DNA of 64,000 bases from Rathayibacter sp. VKM Ac-2856 (GTDB lineage Bacteria > Actinomycetota > Actinomycetes > Actinomycetales > Microbacteriaceae). The notes under the pieces were generated by a model. It searched no databases, was not told the origin of the DNA, and saw only the letters and a list, made by a program, of their open reading frames with translations. A program made the position numbers and the translations under genes. Positions 1-7,442 of this stretch are shown here, piece by piece (the first letter of the stretch is position 1; each line of letters begins with the position of its first letter). The stretch spans positions 930,001-994,000 of the forward strand of contig NZ_JABMLF010000001.1 of NCBI RefSeq assembly GCF_013205055.1, in the 5' to 3' direction.

Positions 1-236
1 ACCCGCAGCACACGATCTTCTGCCTCGACGACGTGGTCTGCCCGTGCTCGACGATGTACCGCATCCACCCGGGCTACCTCGCCTGGGTGCTCGAGGGGCT
101 GGTCGCGGGGACGGTGCACAACCGGATCTCGGTCGACGACGCGGTGCAGGACCAGGCGCGTGTGGCGCTCGAGCGGATGCTCGCCGCGGTGCCGCCGGCC
201 GGGCCGGTCGCCCCGACTCCCGCCGCGGGGGTCTGA
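1..236 (+). CDS. nadA: Quinolinate synthase NadA, C-terminal end (partial)
   Basis: This is the C-terminal end of an open frame entering from the left edge and stopping at 234-236. NadA condenses iminoaspartate with dihydroxyacetone phosphate to quinolinate in de novo NAD synthesis and holds a 4Fe-4S cluster. The visible tail has a CPC cysteine pair followed by MYRIHPGYLAWVLEGL, which matches the conserved end of actinobacterial NadA around its last cluster cysteine. The next gene starts one base after the stop, so this is the upstream member of a nadA-nadB-nadC-nifS operon. The N-terminal two thirds lie outside the window. Confidence 0.88.
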   Translation, partial: PQHTIFCLDDVVCPCSTMYRIHPGYLAWVLEGLVAGTVHNRISVDDAVQDQARVALERMLAAVPPAGPVAPTPAAGV

Positions 237-237
237 C

Positions 238-1740
238 GTGACCCGCACGGTCGTGGTCGGCAGCGGGATCGCCGGCCTGGTCGTCGCACTGCTGACCTCG
301 CGCCGGCACGAGGTCGTCCTCGTCACCAAGGGCGCGCTCGCGGAGTCGAGCACGCGCGCCGCGCAGGGCGGGATCGCGGCCGTCACGACGGACGACGACT
401 CGGTCGCGCTGCACGTCGAGGACACGCTGACCGCCGGCGCCGGGCTCTGCTCGCGCTCGGCCGTCGAGGTGCTCTGCGCCGAGGGTCCGGCGGCGGTCGC
501 CGCGCTGATGGCGTGGGGCGTCGGCTTCGACCGCGACGGCGACCGCCTGGCGCGCGGACTCGAGGGCGCGCACTCGCGGCCGCGGATCCTGCACGCGGGC
601 GGCGACGCGACCGGCTCCGCCATCGAGGAGGCGCTCGTCGCCGCGGTGCGCGCCGCCTCCGTCACCGTGCTCGAGGAGACCGTGCTGGTCGACCTCGTGC
701 GGACGGGCTCCACCGTCACCGGCGTCGACGTGCTGCGGGAGGGACGGGTCGAGCGGATCGACGCCGACGCGGTCGTCCTCGCCACCGGCGGCGCCGGGCA
801 GCTCTACCGGCACACGACGAACCCCGCGGTCGCCACCGGCGACGGGCTCGCGGCGGCGCTGCGGGCCGGTGCGCAGACGGCGGACCTGGAGTTCTACCAG
901 TTCCACCCCACCTCGCTCGCCCTGCCGGGCGGGTTCCTGGTGTCGGAGGCGGTCCGCGGCGAGGGCGCGGTGCTGCGCGACGCCGCGGGCGAGCGCTTCC
1001 TCGTCGGCGTGCACCCGGACGCCGAGCTGGCGCCCCGCGATGTGGTGGCGCGCGCCATCGCCGACCGGATGCGGCTCCAGGGCGGACTGCCGGTGCACCT
1101 CGACGCGCGGGCGATCCCCGCCGACGTGCTCGCGCACCGCTTCCCGACGATCTCCGCCGCCTGCCGCGCGGGCGGGCTCTCGCTCGCTGACGACCTCATT
1201 CCGGTGACGCCGGCCGCGCACTACTGGATGGGCGGGATCGCCACCGACCTCGACGGGCGGACCAGCCTCCCCGGGCTCTTCGCCGTGGGCGAGGTCGCCT
1301 GCACCGGCGTGCACGGCGCGAACCGCCTGGCGTCGAACAGCCTGCTCGAGGGCGTCGTCTTCGCGCGGCGGGTCGCTGCGGCGCTGGACGACGGGTCTCG
1401 GTCCTCGTCCGCCTCGGACGACGCGCCGGCCACCGCCCTCGTGCCGCTCGCCCTCGATCGGGCTCTCCTGCAGGAGACGCTCTGGACGGGCGCCGGGCTC
1501 TCGCGCGACGCCGCGGGCCTCGAGTCGGCCCGCGCCGCGCTGGCCGCCGCCGGCTCCCCCGCGCCGCTGACCCGGGCGGCCCTCGAGGACGCGAACCTCC
1601 GCACCTCCGGACTCGCCCTGATCGACGCCGCCCTGGCCCGCGCCGAATCGCGCGGCGCCCACCGCCGCACCGACCACCCCCACCCCTCGGCGAGCGCCTA
1701 CCGCGTCGCCGGTACGAGAAAGGTCGCCGTCCCGTGCTGA
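238..1740 (+). CDS. nadB: L-aspartate oxidase
   Basis: This FAD enzyme oxidises L-aspartate to iminoaspartate, the substrate of NadA. The GTG at 238 is chosen because it follows the nadA stop by one base and puts the dinucleotide-binding motif GSGIAG at residues 8-13, as expected; a further-upstream ATG would add residues with no family counterpart. The product is 500 residues. The flavoprotein active-site region HGANRLASNSLLEG lies near residue 360, the signature shared with succinate dehydrogenase and fumarate reductase flavoproteins. The C-terminal helical domain is alanine-rich and somewhat short. The 3' end overlaps nadC by 7 bases, so translation is probably coupled. Confidence 0.95.
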   Translation: MTRTVVVGSGIAGLVVALLTSRRHEVVLVTKGALAESSTRAAQGGIAAVTTDDDSVALHVEDTLTAGAGLCSRSAVEVLCAEGPAAVAALMAWGVGFDRDGDRLARGLEGAHSRPRILHAGGDATGSAIEEALVAAVRAASVTVLEETVLVDLVRTGSTVTGVDVLREGRVERIDADAVVLATGGAGQLYRHTTNPAVATGDGLAAALRAGAQTADLEFYQFHPTSLALPGGFLVSEAVRGEGAVLRDAAGERFLVGVHPDAELAPRDVVARAIADRMRLQGGLPVHLDARAIPADVLAHRFPTISAACRAGGLSLADDLIPVTPAAHYWMGGIATDLDGRTSLPGLFAVGEVACTGVHGANRLASNSLLEGVVFARRVAAALDDGSRSSSASDDAPATALVPLALDRALLQETLWTGAGLSRDAAGLESARAALAAAGSPAPLTRAALEDANLRTSGLALIDAALARAESRGAHRRTDHPHPSASAYRVAGTRKVAVPC

Positions 1741-2597
1741 CCCGTCAGAGCATCGAGCGCATCGTCACCCTGGCCCTGGAGGAGGACGCGCCCTGGGGCG
1801 ACCTCACCTCCGACACCCTGCTGCCCGCCGACGCGACGGCCTCCGCGGCGCTCGTCGCCCGCGAGCCCGGCGTCTTCAGCGGGGGCGCGGTGCTGCTCGG
1901 AACGTTCCTGCAGGCCGACTCGCGGATCCGCGTGCAGGACGTCGTCCCGGACGGCACCGTCTTCGCGGCCGGCGACGTCCTGGCCCGGATCGACGGCCCG
2001 GCGGGCGGAGTGCTGCGCGGCGAGCGGGTGGCGCTCAACCTGGTGCAGCGGATGAGCGGGATCGCGACGCTCACGGCGCGCTACGTCGCGGCCGTCGCGG
2101 GCACCCGGGCGCGCATCGTCGACACCCGCAAGACCACGCCGGGGCTCCGCGCGCTCGAGCGGCACGCGGTGCGCAGCGGCGGCGGGCACAACCACCGGTT
2201 CTCGCTCTCGGACGCGATCCTGGCGAAGGACAACCACCTCGCGATCCTCGCGCAGCGCGGTCTCGACCTCACGGAGGCGCTGCTCGCCGCCCGCGCGGCC
2301 GTCTCGCACACGACGCACATCGAGGTCGAGGTCGACCGGCTGGAGCAGATCGGCGCGGCCCTGGCCGGCGGCGCGGACACGATCATGCTCGACAACTTCA
2401 CGCCGGAGCAGCTGGCGCAGGGCGTCGTGCTGATCGGCGGCCGGGCCGTGGTGGAGGCCAGCGGCGGCGTGAACCTCGACTCGGTGCGCGCCATCGCCGA
2501 GGCCGGTGTCGACGTGATCTCCGTCGGAGCGCTGACGCACAGCGTCCGCTCGCTCGATCTCGGCCTCGACATCGCGATCGAGGCGCCGGCGGCGTGA
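1734..2597 (+). CDS. nadC: Nicotinate-nucleotide pyrophosphorylase (carboxylating)
   Basis: The 287-residue enzyme converts quinolinate and PRPP to nicotinate mononucleotide, CO2 and pyrophosphate, completing the de novo branch. The GTG start at 1734 lies inside the end of nadB. Family motifs are clear: EEDAPWGDLTSD near the N-terminus, TRKTTPGLR around residue 131 with the basic residues that bind quinolinate, GGGHNHR just after it, AKDNHL around residue 165, and the EVEVD and MLDNF strands of the barrel. Length is typical. The stop overlaps the next start as GTGA, so the gene is the third cistron of the NAD operon. Confidence 0.96.
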   Translation: MLTRQSIERIVTLALEEDAPWGDLTSDTLLPADATASAALVAREPGVFSGGAVLLGTFLQADSRIRVQDVVPDGTVFAAGDVLARIDGPAGGVLRGERVALNLVQRMSGIATLTARYVAAVAGTRARIVDTRKTTPGLRALERHAVRSGGGHNHRFSLSDAILAKDNHLAILAQRGLDLTEALLAARAAVSHTTHIEVEVDRLEQIGAALAGGADTIMLDNFTPEQLAQGVVLIGGRAVVEASGGVNLDSVRAIAEAGVDVISVGALTHSVRSLDLGLDIAIEAPAA

Positions 2598-3718
2598 TCT
2601 ATCTCGATCACGCCGCGACCTCGCCCGTGCGCCGGGAGGTGCTCGAGGCGATGTGGCCGTTCCTCACCAGCGAGTACGGCAATCCGTCGAGCAGCCACGC
2701 ACTGGGCGACTCGGCGGCGCGCGCGCTGGAGGAGGCGCGGAGGCATGTGGCGCTCTTCCTCGGCGGGCGCGCCTCGGAGGTCCTCTTCACCTCGGGCGGG
2801 ACCGAGTCGATCAACACGGCGGTCAAGGGCATCGCGCTGGGCGGTCTGACGGTGGATCCGTCCCGTCGGCACGTCGTGATCTCGGCGATCGAGCACGAGG
2901 CGACGGTGGAGTCCGCGGACCATCTGCGGCGGCTGCACGGCGTCGAGGTCTCGGTCGCGCCGGTGGACGCGGAGGGGCGGCTCGACCTCGACGCGCTCGC
3001 CGCGCTGATGCGGCCGGACACGGCGCTCGTCTCGGTGATGGCGGCGAGCAACGAGATCGGGACGGTGCAGGACGTCGCGGCGATCGCGGCGCTGTGCCGG
3101 CCGCTGCGGATCCCGCTGCACGTGGACGCGGTGCAGGCAGCGGGCTGGATCGATCTCGTCGGCCTGGGTGCGGACGCCGTCTCGATCTCGGGGCACAAGC
3201 TCGGGGCGCCGAAGGGCGTCGGCGCGCTGCTGCTGCGCAGCCGGGTGCCGTTCGAGCCGCTCGTGCACGGCGGCGGGCAGGAGCGGGCTCGGCGCTCGGG
3301 GACCGAGAACGTGGCGTTCGCGGTGGCGCTCGGCGTCGCGGTGCAGCTGGTGGATCCGGCGCGGGGAGCCCGCGTGTCGGCGGTGCGCGACGCCTTCGCG
3401 GCGCGGGTCGCGGCGGAGGTGCCCCGGGCCGTGCCGCTGGGGTCGGCGGAGCACCGGCTGCCGTCGATCGCGTCGTTCGTGGTGCCGGGGCGCAGCGGCG
3501 AGTCGATCCTGCTCGCCCTGGAGGAGCGCGGCGTCGTGGTGTCCAGCGGCTCGGCCTGCGCGGCCGGCCGCGACGAGCCGTCCCCGACGCTCCTGGCGCT
3601 CGGACTCGAGCCGGCCGTCGCGCAGACGGCGGTGCGCTTCAGCTTCGGCGCGGAGTCCACGCCGGCCGACGCGGACGCGGCGGCGGACGCGTTCGCGGCG
3701 GTGCTCGCACGGGCGTGA
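2594..3718 (+). CDS. NifS-type cysteine desulfurase
   Basis: This 374-residue PLP enzyme of the class V aminotransferase fold takes sulfur from cysteine and hands it on for Fe-S cluster assembly. The GTG start overlaps the nadC stop (GTGA). The N-terminal YLDHAATSP motif, the Schiff-base lysine K202 in SGHKLGAPKG and the catalytic cysteine C322 in SSGSACAAGRDEPS are all present. A desulfurase gene at the end of a nadABC operon is a known arrangement, and the natural client is the NadA 4Fe-4S cluster. It could also serve general cluster assembly or tRNA thiolation, since this fold is shared by IscS; context favours a dedicated NadA helper. Confidence 0.92.
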   Translation: MIYLDHAATSPVRREVLEAMWPFLTSEYGNPSSSHALGDSAARALEEARRHVALFLGGRASEVLFTSGGTESINTAVKGIALGGLTVDPSRRHVVISAIEHEATVESADHLRRLHGVEVSVAPVDAEGRLDLDALAALMRPDTALVSVMAASNEIGTVQDVAAIAALCRPLRIPLHVDAVQAAGWIDLVGLGADAVSISGHKLGAPKGVGALLLRSRVPFEPLVHGGGQERARRSGTENVAFAVALGVAVQLVDPARGARVSAVRDAFAARVAAEVPRAVPLGSAEHRLPSIASFVVPGRSGESILLALEERGVVVSSGSACAAGRDEPSPTLLALGLEPAVAQTAVRFSFGAESTPADADAAADAFAAVLARA

Positions 3719-3771
3719 CACCTGCCGATGTCAACCTCGTCGACCTCTTTCGCTGACCTCCGACGGCGTCA

Positions 3772-4641
3772 TCAGTGGGCGATCGGGTGAATCCAGCTGG
3801 ACACGACGACTGCGTCCGCGTGCTCGATGTCGAGCTCTGCCGCCGCATCCGCGGAGAGGGCGCGGACGAGCGCGCACACCCGGAGACGTCCGAAGGGATC
3901 GACGAAGCGACCGATGTCGAGCAGCTCGTCGCGGAGAGCCCCCGACTCGACGATCTCGTCGATGGCATCGAGATCGGCCTCCCCCCAGGGCGACCGTGTG
4001 AGAGCGAAGGCGTCACCGAGGAACGGCTGAAGCGCGTCTCGGGCTGCTGTCGAATCGGTCGCGCTCGCGACGCCGACCCAACCGTCCGGCAGCTGATGTG
4101 CGACGTAGGAGACGAGAACGTCGGCTCGCAGCCGATCGAGGGCGGCGAGGAGATCAGGAGCGAGCGCATCGGAGTGGGAGACGCGCCCGGTGGGAACGAT
4201 CGAGCGATCGATCCGATCGCCGAGGTGCTCCGGAAGACGCACGGGATCGAGCGCCGCGACTACTCGAGCATCGGAGATCTGCTGGCCGTCCCAGTAGCCC
4301 TGCACGGTGGTGACGCCCTCCCGCTGGAAGCCGAGTGGAAGGTCGGTCAGGACTTCGATGCCGGCCGCGTGCTGCAGAACGTGGTCGTAATGCCCTCGGC
4401 CGATCGCCGCGAGGCGTACGCGCCCGCCGTCCGCCCGAACCCGACCAGTAGCGACGACGAGGTCATCGCGATCGGAGGAGACGCCCTCCTCCTGAGGGAG
4501 GCGTCGGGACTTCCCACTACTCCTGACGGAGCTCGACCGATCGCGATCCTCCACGTGAACCTCCTGGCATCGTTGCACTCGACGAGAGCCATGACGGCTC
4601 ACCGTCTCGTCGATCACTTCTTGGAAGCGAAGATACTTCAC
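3772..4641 (-). CDS. Hypothetical protein
   Basis: I do not recognise this 289-residue protein. The C-terminal two thirds look like a real folded protein, with regular hydrophobic spacing, acidic helices such as EADLDAIDEIVE, and no signal peptide or membrane segment. The first 60 residues are rich in Arg and Ser and could be a linker or the product of too early a start. A candidate -10 box (TATTAT, 4655-4660 on this strand) sits 13 bases before the GTG at 4641, which supports that start. The gene converges on the NAD operon, whose stop is 53 bases away, and is divergent from the lipoprotein gene. Confidence is moderate because no family motif supports the frame. Confidence 0.55.
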   Translation of the reverse strand: MKYLRFQEVIDETVSRHGSRRVQRCQEVHVEDRDRSSSVRSSGKSRRLPQEEGVSSDRDDLVVATGRVRADGGRVRLAAIGRGHYDHVLQHAAGIEVLTDLPLGFQREGVTTVQGYWDGQQISDARVVAALDPVRLPEHLGDRIDRSIVPTGRVSHSDALAPDLLAALDRLRADVLVSYVAHQLPDGWVGVASATDSTAARDALQPFLGDAFALTRSPWGEADLDAIDEIVESGALRDELLDIGRFVDPFGRLRVCALVRALSADAAAELDIEHADAVVVSSWIHPIAH

Positions 4642-4919
4642 TTCCGTCTCGAGGATAATACGCAGATGATGTCTTTGCCAGGACGTCTGATCGGCTCGTC
4701 GGATGCGCAGTGGGAGACGAGCCCTGGAAGCGAGCTGGCCGGTGCGCGCTCAGCAGCGCTCGATCGCCTGGGCGACGGAGCGCAGAGCGGGCCGACGACC
4801 GGACAGAGCGCGCCGATGTCCTCGAGTTCTTGCGCCGGGAAGGCTCCGGCTGTCGATCGTGATTAGGGTCCTCTACGGACCAGGACGACGACGATCCTGC
4901 AGAAGGACGATCGGTCGGT

Positions 4920-5429
4920 GTGCAGATGGTGATGCGCGAGCGGACGCAGTCGCCCTCCCGGTCCGGCGTCAGGGCGGCAACCGTCCTCGCGGTCGTGACC
5001 GCGGTCCTCAGCGGCTGCGCTCTCGGACTGCCGCCGATCGACGGATCCGCACCGCCGCCGCCCGCTCCGAGCGCCGTCCCGAGTGTCGACGGACCCGGTC
5101 CGGCCGTTCCTCTCGATCTCGAGACGTTCGATGCGATCAACCGGGAGACGGTCGCCTCGATCGGCGATCCGAGCGGGGCGGATCTGACCCGGGCGCTGAT
5201 CGCCGGTGGCGTGGACCGGGCCGGTCTGGAGATCACGGCCGACATCACGTCCGCCGACAAGAGGGCCGATGCGGTCTTCGTCGCGGTGAGGGTCGGCGAC
5301 TCCTGCCTCGTGGGTCAGTACCGGCACAAGGCCTCGGGCGAGGACGGCGGCCCGAGGTACCTCGGGGCGGTCCTCGCGCCGCTCGCGACCGGTCGGTGCC
5401 TGATCGGGGACCCGGTTCCCGTCGAGTGA
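4920..5429 (+). CDS. Small secreted lipoprotein (DUF6993-like)
   Basis: The N-terminus is a basic region and a hydrophobic stretch ending in VLSGC, a lipobox, so the protein should be cleaved and lipid-anchored outside the membrane. A proline and alanine-rich linker of about 30 residues follows, then a compact C-terminal domain containing a cysteine pair (SCLVGQY and GRCLIG). The C-terminal pattern of a short strand with CLVGQ recalls the DUF6993 family common in Microbacteriaceae; this is from memory. An AGAAGGA element at 4901-4907 favours the GTG at 4920, but the ATGs at 4926 and 4932 are equally in frame. A TAGGGT -10-like box lies at 4864-4869. Function is unknown. Confidence 0.78.
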   Translation: MQMVMRERTQSPSRSGVRAATVLAVVTAVLSGCALGLPPIDGSAPPPPAPSAVPSVDGPGPAVPLDLETFDAINRETVASIGDPSGADLTRALIAGGVDRAGLEITADITSADKRADAVFVAVRVGDSCLVGQYRHKASGEDGGPRYLGAVLAPLATGRCLIGDPVPVE

Positions 5430-5444
5430 TGATCGCGCGGGTGT

Positions 5445-5613
5445 CATGCTGATCGAGTAGCCCGCAGAGCGGGCGTATCGAGATCCACCGACGGCAGACG
5501 AGAAGGCCGCAGACCCGCCCCGGTGGGGACGGCGGGTCTCGATACGCCCCTGCAGGGCTACTCGACCAGCATGCAGTCGCGGCAGGCCCCGGCAGGGCTA
5601 CTCGACCAGCATG
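5445..5613. repeat. Dispersed palindromic repeat, copy 1
   Basis: The left arm (5445-5487) starts CATGCTGATCGAGTAG and ends ATCGAGATCCACC. The right arm (about 5534-5573) starts GGGTCTCGATACGCC and ends CTACTCGACCAGCATG, its near-perfect inverse. Each arm has its own small inner palindrome (CCCGCAGAGCGGG and CCTGCAGGG). The distal half of the right arm is repeated once more at 5593-5613. The element fills most of the gene-free stretch 5430-5824; the rest shows no gene. Related copies lie at 26449, 35395 and 59772. Confidence 0.9.
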
Positions 5614-5824
5614 ATGGGCGGCGGCGATCCCGAAGCGGCGGCGGCGCGCCGTCCCGTCACCGCTCGCCTCGCTCCCGACACGCCGGATGCGCGACGGATG
5701 TCGGCCGATCGGGAATGTCGGAGGTCACCGGCAGTGTTCTGGGACTCGTACGACCCGTCGCATCGACGTCACCCTGGCGATGCGCCCCCTCACGACGATC
5801 CCCTTCACGACCGGAGACGCACCT

Positions 5825-7306
5825 GTGACCGAGCGCACCCTTCCCGAGACCCGGCCCGCCGCCGCGGCCGACAAGCCCTCCACGGCGCTCGACCCGCGCA
5901 GCCGCCTCGTCATCAGCCTCCTGCTGGTCTCGGCCTTCGTCGTCATCCTCAACGAGACGATCATGAGCGTGGCGCTGCCCGATCTCATGCGCGACTTCGG
6001 CGTCGAGGCGCACGTCGGCCAGTGGCTCTCGACCGCGTTCATGCTGACGATGGCGGTCGTCATCCCGATCACCGGCTACCTGATCCAGCGCCTGCACACC
6101 CGCACGCTCTTCGCCGCTGCGATGACGCTGTTCAGCATCGGCACGCTCAGCGCCGCGCTCGCGCCGACCTTCGAGGTCCTGCTGGCCGCGCGCGTCGTGC
6201 AGGCCGGCGGCACGGCGATCATGATGCCGCTGCTGATGACCACCGTGATGACCCTCGTCCCGCCGGCGATCCGCGGCCGGATGATGGGCAACATCTCCAT
6301 CGTCATCTCGGTCGCCCCGGCGGTCGGCCCGACGATCTCGGGCGTCATCCTCAACTTCCTCAGCTGGCGCTGGATGTTCTGGATCGTGCTGCCGATCGCG
6401 GTCGGCGCGCTCCTCCTCGGCCTCCGCAAGGTCGAGAACGTGACCGAGCCGCGGAAGATCCCGATCGACTCGCTCTCCGTCGTCCTCTCGGTCTTCGGCT
6501 TCGGCGGCCTCGTCTACGGGCTCAGCAGCCTGGGCGAGGGTGGCGAGGCGATCGTCGCGCCGTGGGTGCCCTTCGTCGTCGCAGGTGTCGGCCTCGCGGC
6601 GTTCATCGTCCGCCAGCTCCTGCTGCAGAAGACCGATCGGGCCCTCCTGGACCTGCGCACCTTCTCCTCGGGCAACTTCACCGTGGTCATCGTGATGATG
6701 GCGGTGAGCATGTCGGCGCTGTTCGGCACGCTGATCCTGCTCCCCCTCTACACGCAGAACGTGCTCGGCCTCACGCCGCTCGAGACCGGCCTTCTGCTGC
6801 TGCCCGGCGGACTGCTGATGGGTCTGCTCGCACCGTTCGTCGGCCGCGGCTACGACCGCTTCGGCCCGCGGGTTCTGCTCGTGCCCGGCTCGATCATCGT
6901 CGCCGGCGCGCTGTGGGGTTACACGACGCTCGATGAGAACTCCGTCTCGTGGTTCATCCTCGCCCTGCACGTCGTCCTGAGCCTCGGCCTCGCGCTCGTC
7001 TTCACCCCCCTGTTCACCGCCGGCCTCGGCTCCGTCCGCCCCGCGCTGTACTCGCACGGCAGTGCCATCATCGGCACCGTCCAGCAGCTCGGCGGCGCAG
7101 CGGGCACGGCCCTGTTCGTCACCGTGCTCTCGGTGCAGTCGGCCGCGCTCGCCCGCGACGGCGTCGACGAGGTCGTCGCCACCGCCGGCGGCATCCACGC
7201 CGCATTCGTCTGGGGAGCGAGCATCGCGACCGCCGCGATCATCGCCGCCTTCTTCGTGAAGCGCCCCGCGGAGTCGGACGTGCCGCGGCCCGTCGCCGCG
7301 CACTAG
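5825..7306 (+). CDS. MFS drug-efflux-type transporter (DHA2/EmrB family)
   Basis: This 493-residue integral membrane protein has about 14 hydrophobic segments, as in the EmrB/QacA drug:H+ antiporter branch of the major facilitator superfamily. Typical signatures are LNETIMSVALPDL in helix 1, the arginine-containing loop LAARVVQAGG, and the antiporter-type helix 5 stretch APAVGPTISGVI. The GTG at 5825 is preferred because GGAG lies at 5813-5816, 8 bases upstream; earlier in-frame ATGs at 5687 and 5780 lack such a site. It lies just before a Pls-type synthetase and ends at a hairpin, so it may be co-regulated without being co-transcribed. Export of the synthetase product is an inference; general drug efflux is the alternative. 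Confidence 0.9.
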   Translation: MTERTLPETRPAAAADKPSTALDPRSRLVISLLLVSAFVVILNETIMSVALPDLMRDFGVEAHVGQWLSTAFMLTMAVVIPITGYLIQRLHTRTLFAAAMTLFSIGTLSAALAPTFEVLLAARVVQAGGTAIMMPLLMTTVMTLVPPAIRGRMMGNISIVISVAPAVGPTISGVILNFLSWRWMFWIVLPIAVGALLLGLRKVENVTEPRKIPIDSLSVVLSVFGFGGLVYGLSSLGEGGEAIVAPWVPFVVAGVGLAAFIVRQLLLQKTDRALLDLRTFSSGNFTVVIVMMAVSMSALFGTLILLPLYTQNVLGLTPLETGLLLLPGGLLMGLLAPFVGRGYDRFGPRVLLVPGSIIVAGALWGYTTLDENSVSWFILALHVVLSLGLALVFTPLFTAGLGSVRPALYSHGSAIIGTVQQLGGAAGTALFVTVLSVQSAALARDGVDEVVATAGGIHAAFVWGASIATAAIIAAFFVKRPAESDVPRPVAAH

Positions 7307-7324
7307 CGCCGAGCCCTCCCTCGG

Positions 7325-7358
7325 AGCCGGTGCCTCGCGGCGACGCGGGGCACCGGCT
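7325..7358 (+). terminator. Hairpin after the MFS gene
   Basis: AGCCGGTGCC (7325-7334) pairs with GGCACCGGCT (7349-7358), and the stem extends inward through TCGC/GCGG to a 6-base loop. There is no clean T-run, as is common in GC-rich actinobacteria. It lies 18 bases past the transporter stop and separates it from the synthetase gene, which has a TACCGT -10-like box at 7386-7391. Confidence 0.6.
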
Positions 7359-7442
7359 GTTCACCTCCACGACACCGGGTGCCCCTACCGTGACGCCCCG
7401 GTCGACCCGCTCCCGGACGCGCGACCGGGACGGAGAGCACTC

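Noticed and set aside
5687-5824. N-terminal extension of the MFS transporter from upstream ATGs
   Set aside because: No ribosome-binding site precedes them, the added residues have no family counterpart, and GTG 5825 has GGAG at proper spacing.
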